From: Lachnospiraceae bacterium JLR.KK002
Lineage (GTDB): Bacteria; Bacillota; Clostridia; Lachnospirales; Lachnospiraceae
Direction: 5' to 3'
DNA length: 64,000 nt
NCBI GenBank assembly: GCA_036941025.1
Contig: JAYMNP010000001.1
Span: 4,140,001 to 4,204,000 of the forward strand
Below the pieces are notes generated by a model that was not told where the DNA came from, made no database searches, and was given only the letters and a program-made list of their open reading frames with translations. This document shows positions 26,767 through 35,672 of the stretch, one piece after another (the first letter of the stretch is position 1; the number at the start of each line of letters is the position of its first letter). The translations under genes and the position numbers were made by a program.

Positions 26767-26774
26767 AAAGGAAT

Positions 26775-26993
26775 ATGGAGGGTAACCGCCCAAAAAGAAG
26801 AAAGGATAAGTATAATCCCTATACTATATGCGAGAAAGACGGACAGTATTACGTTTCGTTTAAAGATGGACAAGGTGTTTTACATAAGCTTGAAATCAGC
26901 AAGGCGCTGTATGACACCTTTGATTCCTTTGAATTAAGCGATCTGGTGTATCTCAACGTGGTGGACAGGCATATCGAGCAGTCCGAGGTATGG
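26775..26993 (+). pseudogene. Sigma-70-like factor of a conjugative element, 5' fragment
   Basis: Only the first 73 residues remain: a basic start, then YNPYTICEKDGQYYVSFKDG and LSDLVYLNVVDRHIEQSE, which match the N-terminal part of the short sigma-like regulators carried by Tn916/Tn1549-type elements. The IS21 copy 2 begins at 26994 and its first three bases supply the stop codon. The sigma region 4 half is missing and is not found on the other side of the IS. Confidence 0.8.
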
Positions 26994-27176
26994 TGAATAT
27001 TCTAACGCTTCGGAGCCACCGTTTTATCGCTTGAGAGCCATTTGATTTTGGTATTCTAATGCTTGAGAGCCACCACAACATCTGGTGGTCTTTGATATTT
27101 GATTTTATATAGGATCTCCTATAGATTTTGATAGAAAGCCTGGTGCTTTTAATAAATCTATAGGAGGTCTTTTATT

Positions 27177-28715
27177 ATGTACAAAAAGACGAAACCCAGA
27201 AGCGTAATGGAGCTTCTAAACAAAAATCTAAGCGAAAGGGAGGTGGCGGCAATGCTTGGATGCTCAAGAAACACAGTCTCTGAAATTAAAGAACTCTGCA
27301 GACAGCAGGGCATGACCTGGGATGACATTCAGGATATGACAGATGACGGGTTGTACGATATTTTATATCCTAAGAAATTCAAGCGGACAACAAACTATGT
27401 GCCTGTCGATTATGCATACGTACATTCAGAACTCAGGAAAACTGGAGTGACTATGAAACTGCTGTGGGAAGAGTATCGGGACAAATGCGTGAGCGAGGGC
27501 AGGGAATACTGTGCGTATCCTACATTTACTGTTAATTATTACAAATACACTGGCGAGAAGAATTATACCAGCCATATACAGCACAGGCCGGGAGTCGAAG
27601 TAGAGGTGGATTGGTCTGGTCCTACAATGTCATATGTGGACGTGGATACCGGAGAAATCATAACCGCATATCTGTTTGTCGCCACACTGCCATACAGCCA
27701 GTATGGGTATGTGGAAGCCACTACGGATATGAAAGAAAAGGCGTGGCTTGAATGCCATGTGCATATGTTTGAATTCTTCGAAGGCACTCCTGTGAAGATT
27801 GTCTGCGACAACTTGAAAACTGGTGTTGTGTCCCATCCTAAGAAGGGCGAGATCATCCTCAATGATGCATATCTGGCATTGGGGGAGTATTACGTGACCG
27901 CCATCATGCCTACAGGCGTTAAAAAGCCCAGGCAGAAAGCCAGCGTAGAAGGTTCCGCAGGCAAGATTGCGACGGCTGTTATAGCAAAGCTTAGGAATGA
28001 GATATTTACATCACCTGGATCGCTAAACTCAGCTATTCGCAAGGCTGTAAAGGAGTACAATGACAGACCGTTCCAGAAAAGGGATGGAAGCAGGAGCACT
28101 GTTTTCAATACGCAGGAAAAGGCTTATCTGAGAGCCCTGCCGTCAGTCCCTTACGAGGTGTGTGAATGGTCTTACGGACATAAGGTGGGCAGGAACTCCC
28201 ATATAAGCTTTAACAAGGGTCAATACTCTGTTCCCAGCAGATATATTGGCTGTAAGGTTGATGTCAAATACAACTCCCGCCTTGTCTTTGTCTATTATAA
28301 CAGAAGCGAAATTGCAAGACATGAAATTCTTCCCAGGGGCATAGTAAACGGTGTCAGGACAGATGAATCCCATCTTCCGTTTCCGCTTAAGAAGAATAGG
28401 CAGGCTGAAGACCTGATTGACGCAGCCAGAGAAATCGGGCCGAATACTTTTGAGTTGATCCGAAGGATGTATGACGAGGCAAAAGTAAAGGAGCAGCCCA
28501 CGCAGACGGTCGCAGCCATTCTCGCAATTGCTGACACCTTTACGCCGGACATCTTAGAAGCCGCTTGTAAAAAAAGCTTAAAGCAGTATCATATACCTTT
28601 TTACAAAACGGTATACAAGGCTGCTGAGAATCTAAATAATCAAAAAGAGCTTGAAAAATTCAAAGAAACAAATAAAACAACCGGCATCGTAAGAGGTGCC
28701 GATTACTACGGATAG
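27177..28715 (+). CDS. istA: IS21 transposase IstA (copy 2)
   Basis: 512 residues, same domains as copy 1: N-terminal helix-turn-helix and DDE core (VEVDWSG, IVCDNLKTG, KASVEGSAG). SD AGGAGG is nine bases upstream, within a 16-base inverted repeat of the IS leader (ATCTCCTATAGATTT with AAATCTATAGGAG). Confidence 0.97.
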   Translation: MYKKTKPRSVMELLNKNLSEREVAAMLGCSRNTVSEIKELCRQQGMTWDDIQDMTDDGLYDILYPKKFKRTTNYVPVDYAYVHSELRKTGVTMKLLWEEYRDKCVSEGREYCAYPTFTVNYYKYTGEKNYTSHIQHRPGVEVEVDWSGPTMSYVDVDTGEIITAYLFVATLPYSQYGYVEATTDMKEKAWLECHVHMFEFFEGTPVKIVCDNLKTGVVSHPKKGEIILNDAYLALGEYYVTAIMPTGVKKPRQKASVEGSAGKIATAVIAKLRNEIFTSPGSLNSAIRKAVKEYNDRPFQKRDGSRSTVFNTQEKAYLRALPSVPYEVCEWSYGHKVGRNSHISFNKGQYSVPSRYIGCKVDVKYNSRLVFVYYNRSEIARHEILPRGIVNGVRTDESHLPFPLKKNRQAEDLIDAAREIGPNTFELIRRMYDEAKVKEQPTQTVAAILAIADTFTPDILEAACKKSLKQYHIPFYKTVYKAAENLNNQKELEKFKETNKTTGIVRGADYYG

Positions 28716-28729
28716 GAGGAAATACCATT

Positions 28730-29497
28730 ATGAAATTTGAGTTAAAGAAAAACCTTACAAAACACGAGCCGGGTGATTTGGCCAGACTGGTGGAAAACCA
28801 GGAAAGCGATATCGCATTGGCAGATTTGAGCTTTGATGCAAGATTGGAACAACTGCTTGAGGAATTGATCTGTGAAAGAGAAAACAAGCTTATTAACAGG
28901 CTGATAAAGGCCGCCTCATTCAAGTATCCAATGGCAGGCATTGAGTCTCTGGATTTTGACGCAAGACAAGTCAAGAAGAACACGATAATCAATCTTGCCG
29001 CAATGGGATTTGTGACTACGGCAACAAACCTTATAATCACAGGTCCGGCCGGTGCTGGCAAAACCTATCTTTCATGTGCGTTGGGAATTGAGGCATGCAA
29101 AAAAACTTACAGGGTTTTCTACATCCGAATGCCTGATTTAATGCGCAATTTTGAGGACAGGAGGGATGACCTTAAAGAGTTGACCCGGTACAGGAAGAGA
29201 TTGGGTAACTACAACATCCTCATAATCGACGAGTGGCTTAACTACAAGCTTAACGAGAGGGATGCAAAGATGCTCTATGAATTGTTTGAGCAGAGAAGCG
29301 GAAACAATTCTACTATCTTTGTCGGACAATTTCCTGTGGCAGAATGGCATGACAGGCTGGGAGGCGGAACACAGGCTGATTCCATAATGGACAGGATTGT
29401 TCATAACGCATATGAGATTCCGAGCAGCGAAACGAATCTCAGGAAGATATACGATTCCAAAAAGCTTGCTAATCTTAAGGCCGAGATTGAGAAATAG
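28730..29497 (+). CDS. istB: IS21 helper ATPase IstB (copy 2, complete)
   Basis: 255 residues, the normal IstB length. Walker A GPAGAGKTY (about 103-111), Walker B ILIIDEW (about 162-168), then the C-terminal QADSIMDRIVHNAY segment that copy 1 has lost. It starts 14 bases after istA. Confidence 0.97.
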   Translation: MKFELKKNLTKHEPGDLARLVENQESDIALADLSFDARLEQLLEELICERENKLINRLIKAASFKYPMAGIESLDFDARQVKKNTIINLAAMGFVTTATNLIITGPAGAGKTYLSCALGIEACKKTYRVFYIRMPDLMRNFEDRRDDLKELTRYRKRLGNYNILIIDEWLNYKLNERDAKMLYELFEQRSGNNSTIFVGQFPVAEWHDRLGGGTQADSIMDRIVHNAYEIPSSETNLRKIYDSKKLANLKAEIEK

Positions 29498-29648
29498 ACA
29501 CTTGTAAGACCTGTAAAAAAAGTTGGAGCTGTGAGCTCATGCTCATGGCTCCATTACTATATCTTGTGTTTGTGATGGCTCTAAAGTGTTAAAATCCGAG
29601 GTGGCTCTCAAGCGATAAAACGGTGGCTCCGAAGCGTTAGAATATTCA

Positions 29649-29878
29649 GCCAGGCAAACAACTACATCAACAACATAGAAAACAAAAAATCACTTCCCTC
29701 CATGCCGTCCTTTTTCTATATCTGCGAATACCTGGGCGTGACACCGCAGGAATTTTTTGACGAAGGGAACCCCAACCCGGAAGCCTTAAAGGAATTTATC
29801 GCACAGGCAAGGCAGTTGGATCCCCGGTCATTTGCATACATCCTCGGCATTATGAAGGAACTGAATACCAAAAGGTAA
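29649..29878 (+). pseudogene. XRE-family regulator, 3' fragment
   Basis: In frame from the IS border, the sequence reads QANNYINNIENKKSLPSMPS, then FFYICEYLGVTPQEFFDEG and a helical tail ending KELNTKR. This is the second half of a Cro/C1-type helix-turn-helix domain (the typical 'I-E-x-G-x-x-x-P' and 'F-x-I-C-x-x-L-x-V-x-P' elements). The first helices and start codon were removed by IS21. Confidence 0.8.
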
Positions 29879-29879
29879 A

Positions 29880-29908
29880 GCGGCCGGCATCTGGCCGCTC
29901 TCTTTTAT
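29880..29908 (+). terminator. Terminator after the XRE remnant
   Basis: GCGGCC and GGCCGC form a strong stem around GGCATCT, followed by TCTCTTTTATT. Confidence 0.8.
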
Positions 29909-30172
29909 TCTACCCGGCAATCTCCCGGATATGCCCTTTCCATATACCGGCGAAAAACCAAGATTTGTCCTTGTCTGGCAGTGTTCTCATTCCCCAGCAC
30001 TATTTAATCCGAAATTCCTAACCGCATTTTATTTGTAAACGTTTCTGCCCTCTTGCATATTCCCGGCAAAGTGGATATACTAAAAGTAAGAAAGTTGGAA
30101 TTTCTCACTTCAAAATCATACACCAATACCCATATGCCCCAAAACTACGGGCACAGGAAAGGAGCTGATATT

Positions 30173-30433
30173 ATGCTTGCGGAACTCCGCCAGAAGGCAC
30201 AGATCACAATCCCAAAGGAAATCATTGTAAAACTCGGCCTGTCAGAAGGCGACAAACTGGATGTCTTTGAAAAGGACGGCTCCATCTGCCTCATGCCGGT
30301 TGCCGTCTATCCGAAAAAATACCTGAATGAGCTGAAAGAGGAAATCAGCGGTGTAAAAGCGAAACTGGCCTCCGGGGAACAGCCCGTCTTTGACAGCGTG
30401 GACGCCCTGTTTGATAAATTGGAGGCAGACTGA
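30173..30433 (+). CDS. AbrB/MazE-type antitoxin
   Basis: 86 residues. The N-terminal swapped-hairpin domain reads LRQKAQITIPKEIIVKLGLSEGDKLDVFEKDG, a typical SpoVT/AbrB DNA-binding fold. The C-terminal helix (NELKEEISGVKAKLA then FDSVDALFDKLEAD) would wrap the toxin. ATG 30173 follows AAAGGAG. The stop overlaps the toxin start (TGATG), standard for a type II pair whose antitoxin also represses the operon. Confidence 0.9.
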   Translation: MLAELRQKAQITIPKEIIVKLGLSEGDKLDVFEKDGSICLMPVAVYPKKYLNELKEEISGVKAKLASGEQPVFDSVDALFDKLEAD

Positions 30434-30699
30434 TGGCATACGAATTTACCTTCACGCCACGGTTCCAGAAGCATTTCAAGGGGCTCACCGCCCAAGAAAA
30501 GAAACAGCTAAAAAACAAACTGGAACTCCTGGCGCAGAACCCCACCCACCCGTCGCTGCGCACCAAACGGATCCAGGGCACCACGGACCTTTTCGAGTGC
30601 AGCGTCAACATGGACATCCGCATTATCTGGTACTATGAGGGCGACAAAATGATTATCCTGGTGGACGTGGGCCATCATGACATTTTAAAACAGTTCTGA
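30433..30699 (+). CDS. RelE/ParE-superfamily toxin
   Basis: 88 residues: FTFTPRFQKHFKGLTAQEKKQLKNKLELL helix pair, then LRTKRIQGTTDLFECSVNMDIRIIWYYEG and the final strand IILVDVGHHDILK. This is the RelE/YafQ-type fold of ribosome-dependent mRNA interferases or gyrase poisons. The terminal His-Asp pair resembles the YafQ-like branch. Neutralised by the antitoxin encoded just upstream, it would stabilise the island. Confidence 0.9.
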   Translation: MAYEFTFTPRFQKHFKGLTAQEKKQLKNKLELLAQNPTHPSLRTKRIQGTTDLFECSVNMDIRIIWYYEGDKMIILVDVGHHDILKQF

Positions 30700-30705
30700 T
30701 TGCAG

Positions 30706-30747
30706 AAGCGGCGCCTCCCGAAAGGGTTGTGCCGCTTTCCATCCTTT
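30706..30747 (+). terminator. Terminator of the toxin-antitoxin operon
   Basis: AAGCGGC (30706-30712) pairs with GCCGCTT (30731-30737), followed by a pyrimidine-rich TCCATCCTTTTT tract. It sits between the convergent toxin and dUTPase genes. Confidence 0.65.
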
Positions 30748-30764
30748 TTCTGTATTTTCCCTTA

Positions 30765-31180
30765 TCACTCCCCGGTACTCCCAAACCCTCCCGTGCCCCT
30801 TTCCTCTCCAAGCCCGGAAACAAAATCCGCAATCACCACCGGCGTTATGATAAGCTGTCCTATCCGCGCCCCTTTCTTGATGGCCTGGATCCTGCTGCTT
30901 ACATTGCTGATGATCGCATGGATCTCCCCGCGGTAGCCGGAATCCACGGGGGGGGCAGCTCGCAGACAAGCCCCCTGGCCGCCATGCTGCTGCGCGGGAA
31001 CACATACCCCGCATAGCCGTCCGGCACCTCAATCCCGAAGCCCAGCGGCACCTTCTCCACATCCCCAGGTTTCAGGGTACAGTCATAGGGCATATACACA
31101 TCCGCCCCGGCGTCGTTCCCGTGGGGCCGGTAGGGGCGCCAGTCCTCCCTCACGCCGAAATCAATGAGCTTTATCTTCAT
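30765..31180 (-). pseudogene. dut: dUTPase with a frameshift in a run of eight C
   Basis: The two frames together carry all five dUTPase motifs: AGADVY, PRSSMAARG, VDSGYRGEI, RIGQLII and GGFGSTG. The enzyme would hydrolyse dUTP to dUMP. The reading frame breaks at a homopolymer at 30948-30955; with seven instead of eight bases it would read ELPPVDSGYRGE and continue to the normal end. This may be a true mutation or a sequencing error. It overlaps the upstream thyX by four bases, so dUMP production and methylation are coupled. Confidence 0.88.
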
Positions 31181-31929
31181 GTGGCGCCTCCCTTAAAAAG
31201 CGCCGGGTAATCCGCCGCCAGGATCTCCGAAGGCCCCTGGGAGGCTCCCAACTTTTTCCCGCACCCCATCTTTCCCTCCAGACACTTATCCCTCTGGCAG
31301 AAGGCTCCCGTAAGCTGCACGGAAAATAGAACCGGGCTCAACCGGTGCAGCTCCTGCCAGACCTTCAAGAGCACGATTCTTGTCTCGTCCGTGTTCCTCC
31401 GGCATATCCGCTGTCCGATGATGTGTTTCCACTGGTAGGGCGTGGCGCTTATCAGAAGCACATTTCTTAAGCCCTGGGGCGTGGCATAGCCCGCCGCGTC
31501 ATGGCCGATTCCGGCGCCGCACAGTTCCCCGTAGCAGTCCATCCCCCTATGGCAGCTTTCCAGATACAGCTCCCGGACAGAACCAGAAGCAGCCAGTATC
31601 TCATAAGGTATGGCAAAATCCGCCTGTCCTGCATAATTGCTGTACTGCAGCGAAGCGCTCATAAACTTCACCTCGTTCTGATGTCTGGTGATCTGTGCAA
31701 GGAACCGCCTGCTCGCCCCCACAACCGCCACCGTGATCACCGCAAATTTTTGGACCGTAGGATGGGGAAGGCCGCCGATGGCCTCCACGGTATCCGTGCT
31801 GAACGACTTCTCATAGAGCGCCAGCAGGTCCTCCATTGTGGCGATCCGGTGCCCCCGCTGGGTAAGCCGGGCCGCAAAGACCATGTTCTTCTCCGCCTCG
31901 GCAACCGCCTGGCAGTTCAATATTTTCAC
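31177..31929 (-). CDS. thyX: FAD-dependent thymidylate synthase (ThyX)-like
   Basis: 250 residues with a GTG start. A ThyX-like signature is present as QITRHQNEVKFMSASLQY (about 79-96), near the canonical RHRX7S but one residue longer and with Gln for the second Arg. Other ThyX-like stretches are ISATPYQWKHIIGQRICRR and NTDETRIV (about 161-190). It would make dTMP from dUMP using FAD. A C-terminal CQRDKCLEGKMGCGKK cysteine cluster may bind metal. Such thyX-dut pairs are common in phage and mobile elements. Confidence 0.8.
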   Translation of the reverse strand: MKILNCQAVAEAEKNMVFAARLTQRGHRIATMEDLLALYEKSFSTDTVEAIGGLPHPTVQKFAVITVAVVGASRRFLAQITRHQNEVKFMSASLQYSNYAGQADFAIPYEILAASGSVRELYLESCHRGMDCYGELCGAGIGHDAAGYATPQGLRNVLLISATPYQWKHIIGQRICRRNTDETRIVLLKVWQELHRLSPVLFSVQLTGAFCQRDKCLEGKMGCGKKLGASQGPSEILAADYPALFKGGAT

Positions 31930-31930
31930 T

Positions 31931-32147
31931 TCAATCCTGTTTATTGGTATTCCCCTCCTTTACAACCGCTTTCAGTAAGAACAGATAATTGAGGCTGTCC
32001 GTGATCTTTTCATCCCACACGCTTTCCTCATAGGAAACGCTGTCCGCAAAGCACATGTCATACAAAGACACGATATGCTTCGCCAGCATCCCTGCAAGGG
32101 CCCGCTCCGGGGTGGTGTGCTGTAAGGCCGCGGCCGCCTTGTGATTT
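31931..32147 (-). pseudogene. DUF1599-like (nucleotide modification associated) gene, 3' fragment
   Basis: The frame ends LAKHIVSLYDMCFAD, then ESVWDEKITDSLNYLFLLKAVV and KEGNTNKQD, two bases before thyX. The 'W-D-E-K-I-T-D-x-x-N-Y-L-x-L-L-K' ending matches the nucleotide modification associated domain family. The 5' part is cut by the IS3 element starting at 32148. It fits a former dut-thyX-DUF1599 nucleotide operon. Confidence 0.65.
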
Positions 32148-32189
32148 TGTCAAGATTAGTTGACACATTTTTCTCAAGGGTTTTGTATT

Positions 32190-33098
32190 CTATGCTGCTT
32201 CTTCCAGAGAATCATAGTATCGCTGTCGTTTGATGATGGGAGGAAGCCCTCCATTAGCAGAACAGATCCTCCGGTTATTCCAATAGCTGATGAAATATCT
32301 CCAGATCAGGGTTTTCAGTTCATCTGTGCTCATCTTCTCAGTATCATAGCGGTCATATAACAGTTCTGATTTCATTCTGGCCCACATGCTTTCACAGCGG
32401 GCATTATCATGGCATCTTCCACCCGCGCTGTTCATGCTTTGTCGGATGCCATATTGATTGATTGCGTCCCGATAAAGCCGGCTGGTGTACTGGCTTCCCC
32501 TGTCACTGTGGATAATTGCTCCGCGGATGCCTGGATACGCTTCCGCCGCGTTTTTCAATGTCCGCACACATAACGGAGCTTTCATGTTTGTATCCATTGC
32601 CAGGCCAACCACGCTGGAATCGAAGCAGTCGAAAACAGCGGAAACATACAGCTTTCCATCGCTGGCTTTGATCTCTGTTATGTCTGTTACGCACTTGGAC
32701 AGCGGTTCCTCTGACTTGAAATCACGTTTTAACAGATCTTCTGATTTCCGGGCTTCCCGGTCTGCTTTCGTGATTCCGTTTGGTTTACGCCTGGGATGAT
32801 GGCTGATTCCAATATCCTCCATGACACGGTAAACAGTACGTTCGCTGGGAATATCCACATTTTCAGGCTGTTTTAACATTAATGCCTGATACATGCGGAT
32901 CCGGCCGTAGGTGTCATTACAATCGTCTTCCTCAAGGATCTCCATCATGGCATCTGCCAGAGCCTGGTACTTCCATGGGCGGTCTTTATTTGCAAGGTAC
33001 CGGTAAAATCCCTGCCTGCTGACACGAAGGGCTCTGCAGTAAAAAGAAAGATTTCCTTTTAATTCGCCGTCTTTGGTTTTAAACGCAATAAACTTCAT
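32190..33098 (-). CDS. IS3-family transposase OrfB
   Basis: 302 residues. An HTH_21-like N-terminal region (SRQGFYRYLANKDRPWKYQALADAMMEI) precedes an rve integrase core with Asp in CVTDITEIK, Asp in IIHSDRGSQYTS and Glu in RCESMWARMKSE, i.e. a complete DDE triad. It overlaps orfA by four bases; OrfAB fusion by frameshifting is usual in this family. Confidence 0.95.
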   Translation of the reverse strand: MKFIAFKTKDGELKGNLSFYCRALRVSRQGFYRYLANKDRPWKYQALADAMMEILEEDDCNDTYGRIRMYQALMLKQPENVDIPSERTVYRVMEDIGISHHPRRKPNGITKADREARKSEDLLKRDFKSEEPLSKCVTDITEIKASDGKLYVSAVFDCFDSSVVGLAMDTNMKAPLCVRTLKNAAEAYPGIRGAIIHSDRGSQYTSRLYRDAINQYGIRQSMNSAGGRCHDNARCESMWARMKSELLYDRYDTEKMSTDELKTLIWRYFISYWNNRRICSANGGLPPIIKRQRYYDSLEEAA

Positions 33099-33433
33099 TC
33101 TTTCGTTTTTGCTGACCTCAGACGGCTCGCGGCGAAAAAAGCGCTGGCTTCCTCAAGAAAGTCATTTTCCTTTTTCAAACGGCGGATTTCTTTTTCCTGT
33201 TCCTTAACCTGCTGTCGGAGCTTTAAGAGTTCCTCATTAAGCGTCATGGCGCTTTGCGGGGTCTGTGAACCTGCCCCAAGGTCGAGGCTGCCAGGGCGGT
33301 TGGCCCGTACCCAGCCATACATAGTATTCTTTGGTACCCCCAGTTCTTTGGCGGCTTTTGCTTGTCCGATTTCCTTTGCGAGTTTCACTGCCTGTACTTT
33401 GTATTCATGGTCGTATTGCCTGTTTTCTGCCAT
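33095..33433 (-). CDS. IS3-family transposase OrfA
   Basis: 112 residues: helix-turn-helix (VKLAKEIGQAKAAKELGVPKNTMYGWV, about 17-43) and a leucine-zipper-like coiled coil (ELLKLRQQVKEQEKEIRRLKKE, about 70-92). It binds the IS ends and partners OrfB. Confidence 0.94.
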   Translation of the reverse strand: MAENRQYDHEYKVQAVKLAKEIGQAKAAKELGVPKNTMYGWVRANRPGSLDLGAGSQTPQSAMTLNEELLKLRQQVKEQEKEIRRLKKENDFLEEASAFFAASRLRSAKTKE

Positions 33434-33482
33434 TTTTGTTCACTCCTTATTCTCTTGATTATATCTAGTATATCATAAATTA

Positions 33483-34723
33483 AGTTGTTGATAGTTTCGG
33501 TATCTGGTATAATAGACTTAATAAATATAATTTATGGAGGCTGATTATGCCAGCGTTATCTTATAGCATTACAATATCAGATGAAGAACGTGATTACCTA
33601 AAATCATTGATAAAAGCCAGAACTATCCAGGCGCAGGTTGTTGACCGTGCCCGAATATTGCTATGGAAATCCGAAGCCAGGACAGACAAGGCTATCGCAG
33701 ACGGCCTGGGCATTAGTGTGAATACCGTCCGGCGCTGTATTGACCGTTATCTTAACAATGGAATTAACCTTGCCATATTTGATGACGAGCGTTCCGGCAG
33801 ACCAGTTGAGATTACTGACGATGCAAAAGCATGGATTGTCAGTATAGCCTGCCAAAAACCCTGTGACCCTGGCTATGCTGCAGAATTATGGACACTGGCT
33901 GCGTTGCACAGACATATACAGGCATATGCTGAAGAAGCCGGCTATCCACGCTTAAAGACAGTTACCAAACCATGGCTCCAAAAATATCTCAAAAAGATGG
34001 ATATAAAACCATTCAGGATCAAGTATTATCTTGAACGGAAAGACCCTGATTTTGAGAATAAGATGCATGACGTCCTCCTGGTCTATAAGCAGGTCGAGAT
34101 GCAGTTTGGCATTGATGGGAATATCATCATACCGGAAAACGGGCATTTGACACATACTGTTTCATATGATGAAAAACCCGGCATCCAGGCTGTTGCCAAC
34201 AAATATCCCGACCATACCCCGACAGAGGAAAAAGGTTATGTCCGCCGGGATTATGAGTATGTGCGGCTTGGGACGCTGTCACTGCCTGCAGGTATTGACC
34301 TTTTGACAGGGGAGGCAATTCCATTGGTCAGCCAGACACACAAAAGTTCTGATTTTATCGAGTTTCTAAAGATTCTTGATGTAAAATACCCGGAGGGTGA
34401 CACAATACGGCTGATACTGGACAACCACTCAGCCCATACTTCAAAGGAAACCCAACAGTTTCTTGCAACGTTACCCGAAGGCCGTTTTTTGTTTGTATTT
34501 ACCCCGACACACACTTCATGGCTGAATATGATTGAAAGCTTTTTCAGCAAAATGACAAAGCAGATGTTAAAAGGCATCCGCGTCAATTCAAAGGAGGAAC
34601 TGTCGGAGCGGATATACCGCTACTTCGATGAGATCAATGCCGATCCAATCGTTTATCATTGGACATATAAAATGGATGAAATTAATCCCGATGAAGCAGC
34701 AACTATTTAAACTATCAACAATT
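33483..34723 (+). mobile_element. IS630-family element flanked by TA
   Basis: Terminal repeats AGTTGTTGATAGTTT (33483-33497) and AAACTATCAACAATT (34709-34723) are inverted with one mismatch. Both sides carry TA (33481-33482 and 34724-34725), the expected IS630/Tc1 target duplication. It lies between the IS3 element and a phage tail fragment. Confidence 0.93.
33547..34710 (+). CDS. IS630-family transposase
   Basis: 387 residues, intact. N-terminal helix-turn-helix domain (KAIADGLGISVNTVRRCIDRYL, about 53-74), then the DDE core: VSYDEKPGIQ, LILDNHSAHTS and TSWLNMIESFFSKM. Its stop lies two bases inside the right terminal repeat. Confidence 0.95.
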   Translation: MPALSYSITISDEERDYLKSLIKARTIQAQVVDRARILLWKSEARTDKAIADGLGISVNTVRRCIDRYLNNGINLAIFDDERSGRPVEITDDAKAWIVSIACQKPCDPGYAAELWTLAALHRHIQAYAEEAGYPRLKTVTKPWLQKYLKKMDIKPFRIKYYLERKDPDFENKMHDVLLVYKQVEMQFGIDGNIIIPENGHLTHTVSYDEKPGIQAVANKYPDHTPTEEKGYVRRDYEYVRLGTLSLPAGIDLLTGEAIPLVSQTHKSSDFIEFLKILDVKYPEGDTIRLILDNHSAHTSKETQQFLATLPEGRFLFVFTPTHTSWLNMIESFFSKMTKQMLKGIRVNSKEELSERIYRYFDEINADPIVYHWTYKMDEINPDEAATI

Positions 34724-34749
34724 TAATATTCGCTATACTAGGGCTTTCG

Positions 34750-34866
34750 ATGGCTGACTTGGAACTGCTTTCAATAGGATTAATCAATGATATGTACTGT
34801 GAGAGCCGCAATGATTCCTTTTCCTACGCTGTACTGGCTGATCAGGCCGCGTATGACGCATTTTGA
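34750..34866 (+). pseudogene. Phage tail protein C-terminal fragment
   Basis: 38 residues, MADLELLSIGLINDMYCESR ending DQAAYDAF. Short phage tail-assembly proteins encoded just before the tape-measure gene often end in a 'Q-A-x-x-D-A-F' motif, so I read this as the tail of one, cut upstream by IS630. A tape-measure start follows at 35673, in the order expected of a prophage. Confidence 0.5.
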
Positions 34867-34956
34867 TTGAAAAACAGCCTTTTTCTGCTATGATTGGTAG
34901 TGGAAAAGGGCTGTAAGTATGACTTACAAGTCGCAATTTATCGGAGGAAAACATTC

Positions 34957-35529
34957 ATGAAAAAGATTACTTCAATGATTGGTATTATAATTTTTTTATT
35001 CCTTATAACATCATGTAACCATAAAGATGTTGAAGATATTTCTGCTGATACAACTCAGCAGGTAGAAGAAACTAAAAATCAACATATTGAATCGCAGGAA
35101 ATTATTGAAACAGATTCTTTGAGTTGGCTTGAAATTACAGAGGATGGAGTTAATGAGGAACTTTATTTGGAAAATTTAGATGCAGAAGTATTAGAAGCAG
35201 TTGCTACGAAACTTCGAGCATTAGTTGAAGAAGAAGTTGAAGCAGAGCGGGAAAATCCAGAAATAGTGATAACTGAAGGTTGGACAAGGGTATTTGACAG
35301 TGAACAATATAATGAAGTGCTGAATATGGGTGAGTCGGCTATGAAGCCGTTATATTGGATTATCTACAAAAGTCCGAATGCGGGAATGTATGAATATATT
35401 TGTGCAACTGCATTATATGAATTGTCTGGTTATGATTTCACAAATGAGGATGGGAGTCTTACATGGGTCAATTCCAAAGAATTTCTTGATAGATTCAATG
35501 AAAAAATTTTAAGCGATAGAAAAAGATAA
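34957..35529 (+). CDS. Predicted lipoprotein
   Basis: 190 residues. Signal sequence MKKITSMIGIIIFLFLITSC with a lipobox Cys at about residue 20, then an acidic linker and a folded part with EGWTRVFDSEQYNEVLNMGESAMKPLYWIIYKSPNAGMYEYICATALYELSG (positions about 108-158). No family recognised; the second half resembles helical-repeat proteins. SD GGAGGA is ten bases upstream. It sits between two phage fragments and is much more A+T-rich than the surrounding DNA, suggesting separate acquisition. Confidence 0.82.
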   Translation: MKKITSMIGIIIFLFLITSCNHKDVEDISADTTQQVEETKNQHIESQEIIETDSLSWLEITEDGVNEELYLENLDAEVLEAVATKLRALVEEEVEAERENPEIVITEGWTRVFDSEQYNEVLNMGESAMKPLYWIIYKSPNAGMYEYICATALYELSGYDFTNEDGSLTWVNSKEFLDRFNEKILSDRKR

Positions 35530-35672
35530 CTTCTCATTTGCAGGGCTGATACAACAGCAGAAAAATAGAATAGAATTCTTACATAGGCACTTGCCATAAC
35601 AGCAGGTGTCTTTTTTTACGCATTTTTTCAGGGAGCCTTTTGGCTTCTTTTTTTCGTGGGGAGGTGCTTTGG

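Larger units (their letters stand above)
26168..26774. other. Intergenic remnant region before the sigma-like gene
   Basis: About 600 bases without a convincing full gene. A 39-codon frame at 26246-26365 (MTTIPEVNAAIVPLLSG) has GATATGACA-type context and could be a small element gene or the tail of one. Further right are a hairpin near 26449-26476 (CCTTCAAACC/GTTTGGAGGC), a terminator-like stem AAACCGTAAAGG/CCTTTGCGGTTTTT at 26630-26666, and the structured leader of the sigma-like gene at 26725-26766. Confidence 0.5.
26994..29648 (+). mobile_element. IS21-family element, copy 2 (complete)
   Basis: 2655 bp, ends TGAATATTCTAACGC in inverted orientation, with internal GAGAGCCA repeats at both ends. 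It carries intact istA and istB on the plus strand. Left neighbour: cut sigma-like gene; right neighbour: cut XRE gene. These are different genes, so DNA was deleted next to the IS or it arose by recombination between copies. No target duplication is evident (GTATGG against GCCAGG). Confidence 0.95.
32148..33482 (-). mobile_element. IS3-family element
   Basis: The left end begins TGTCAAGATTAGTTGACACA at 32148, next to the broken DUF1599-like gene. It contains orfA and orfB in the normal order on the minus strand. A matching right inverted repeat is not visible before the IS630 border at 33481, so the right end is unresolved or lost. Confidence 0.8.

Noticed and set aside
31972..32166. 64-codon minus-strand frame MSTNLDKITRR...
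   Set aside because: It crosses the IS3 border and is in a different frame from the DUF1599-like remnant, which has the better protein signal.
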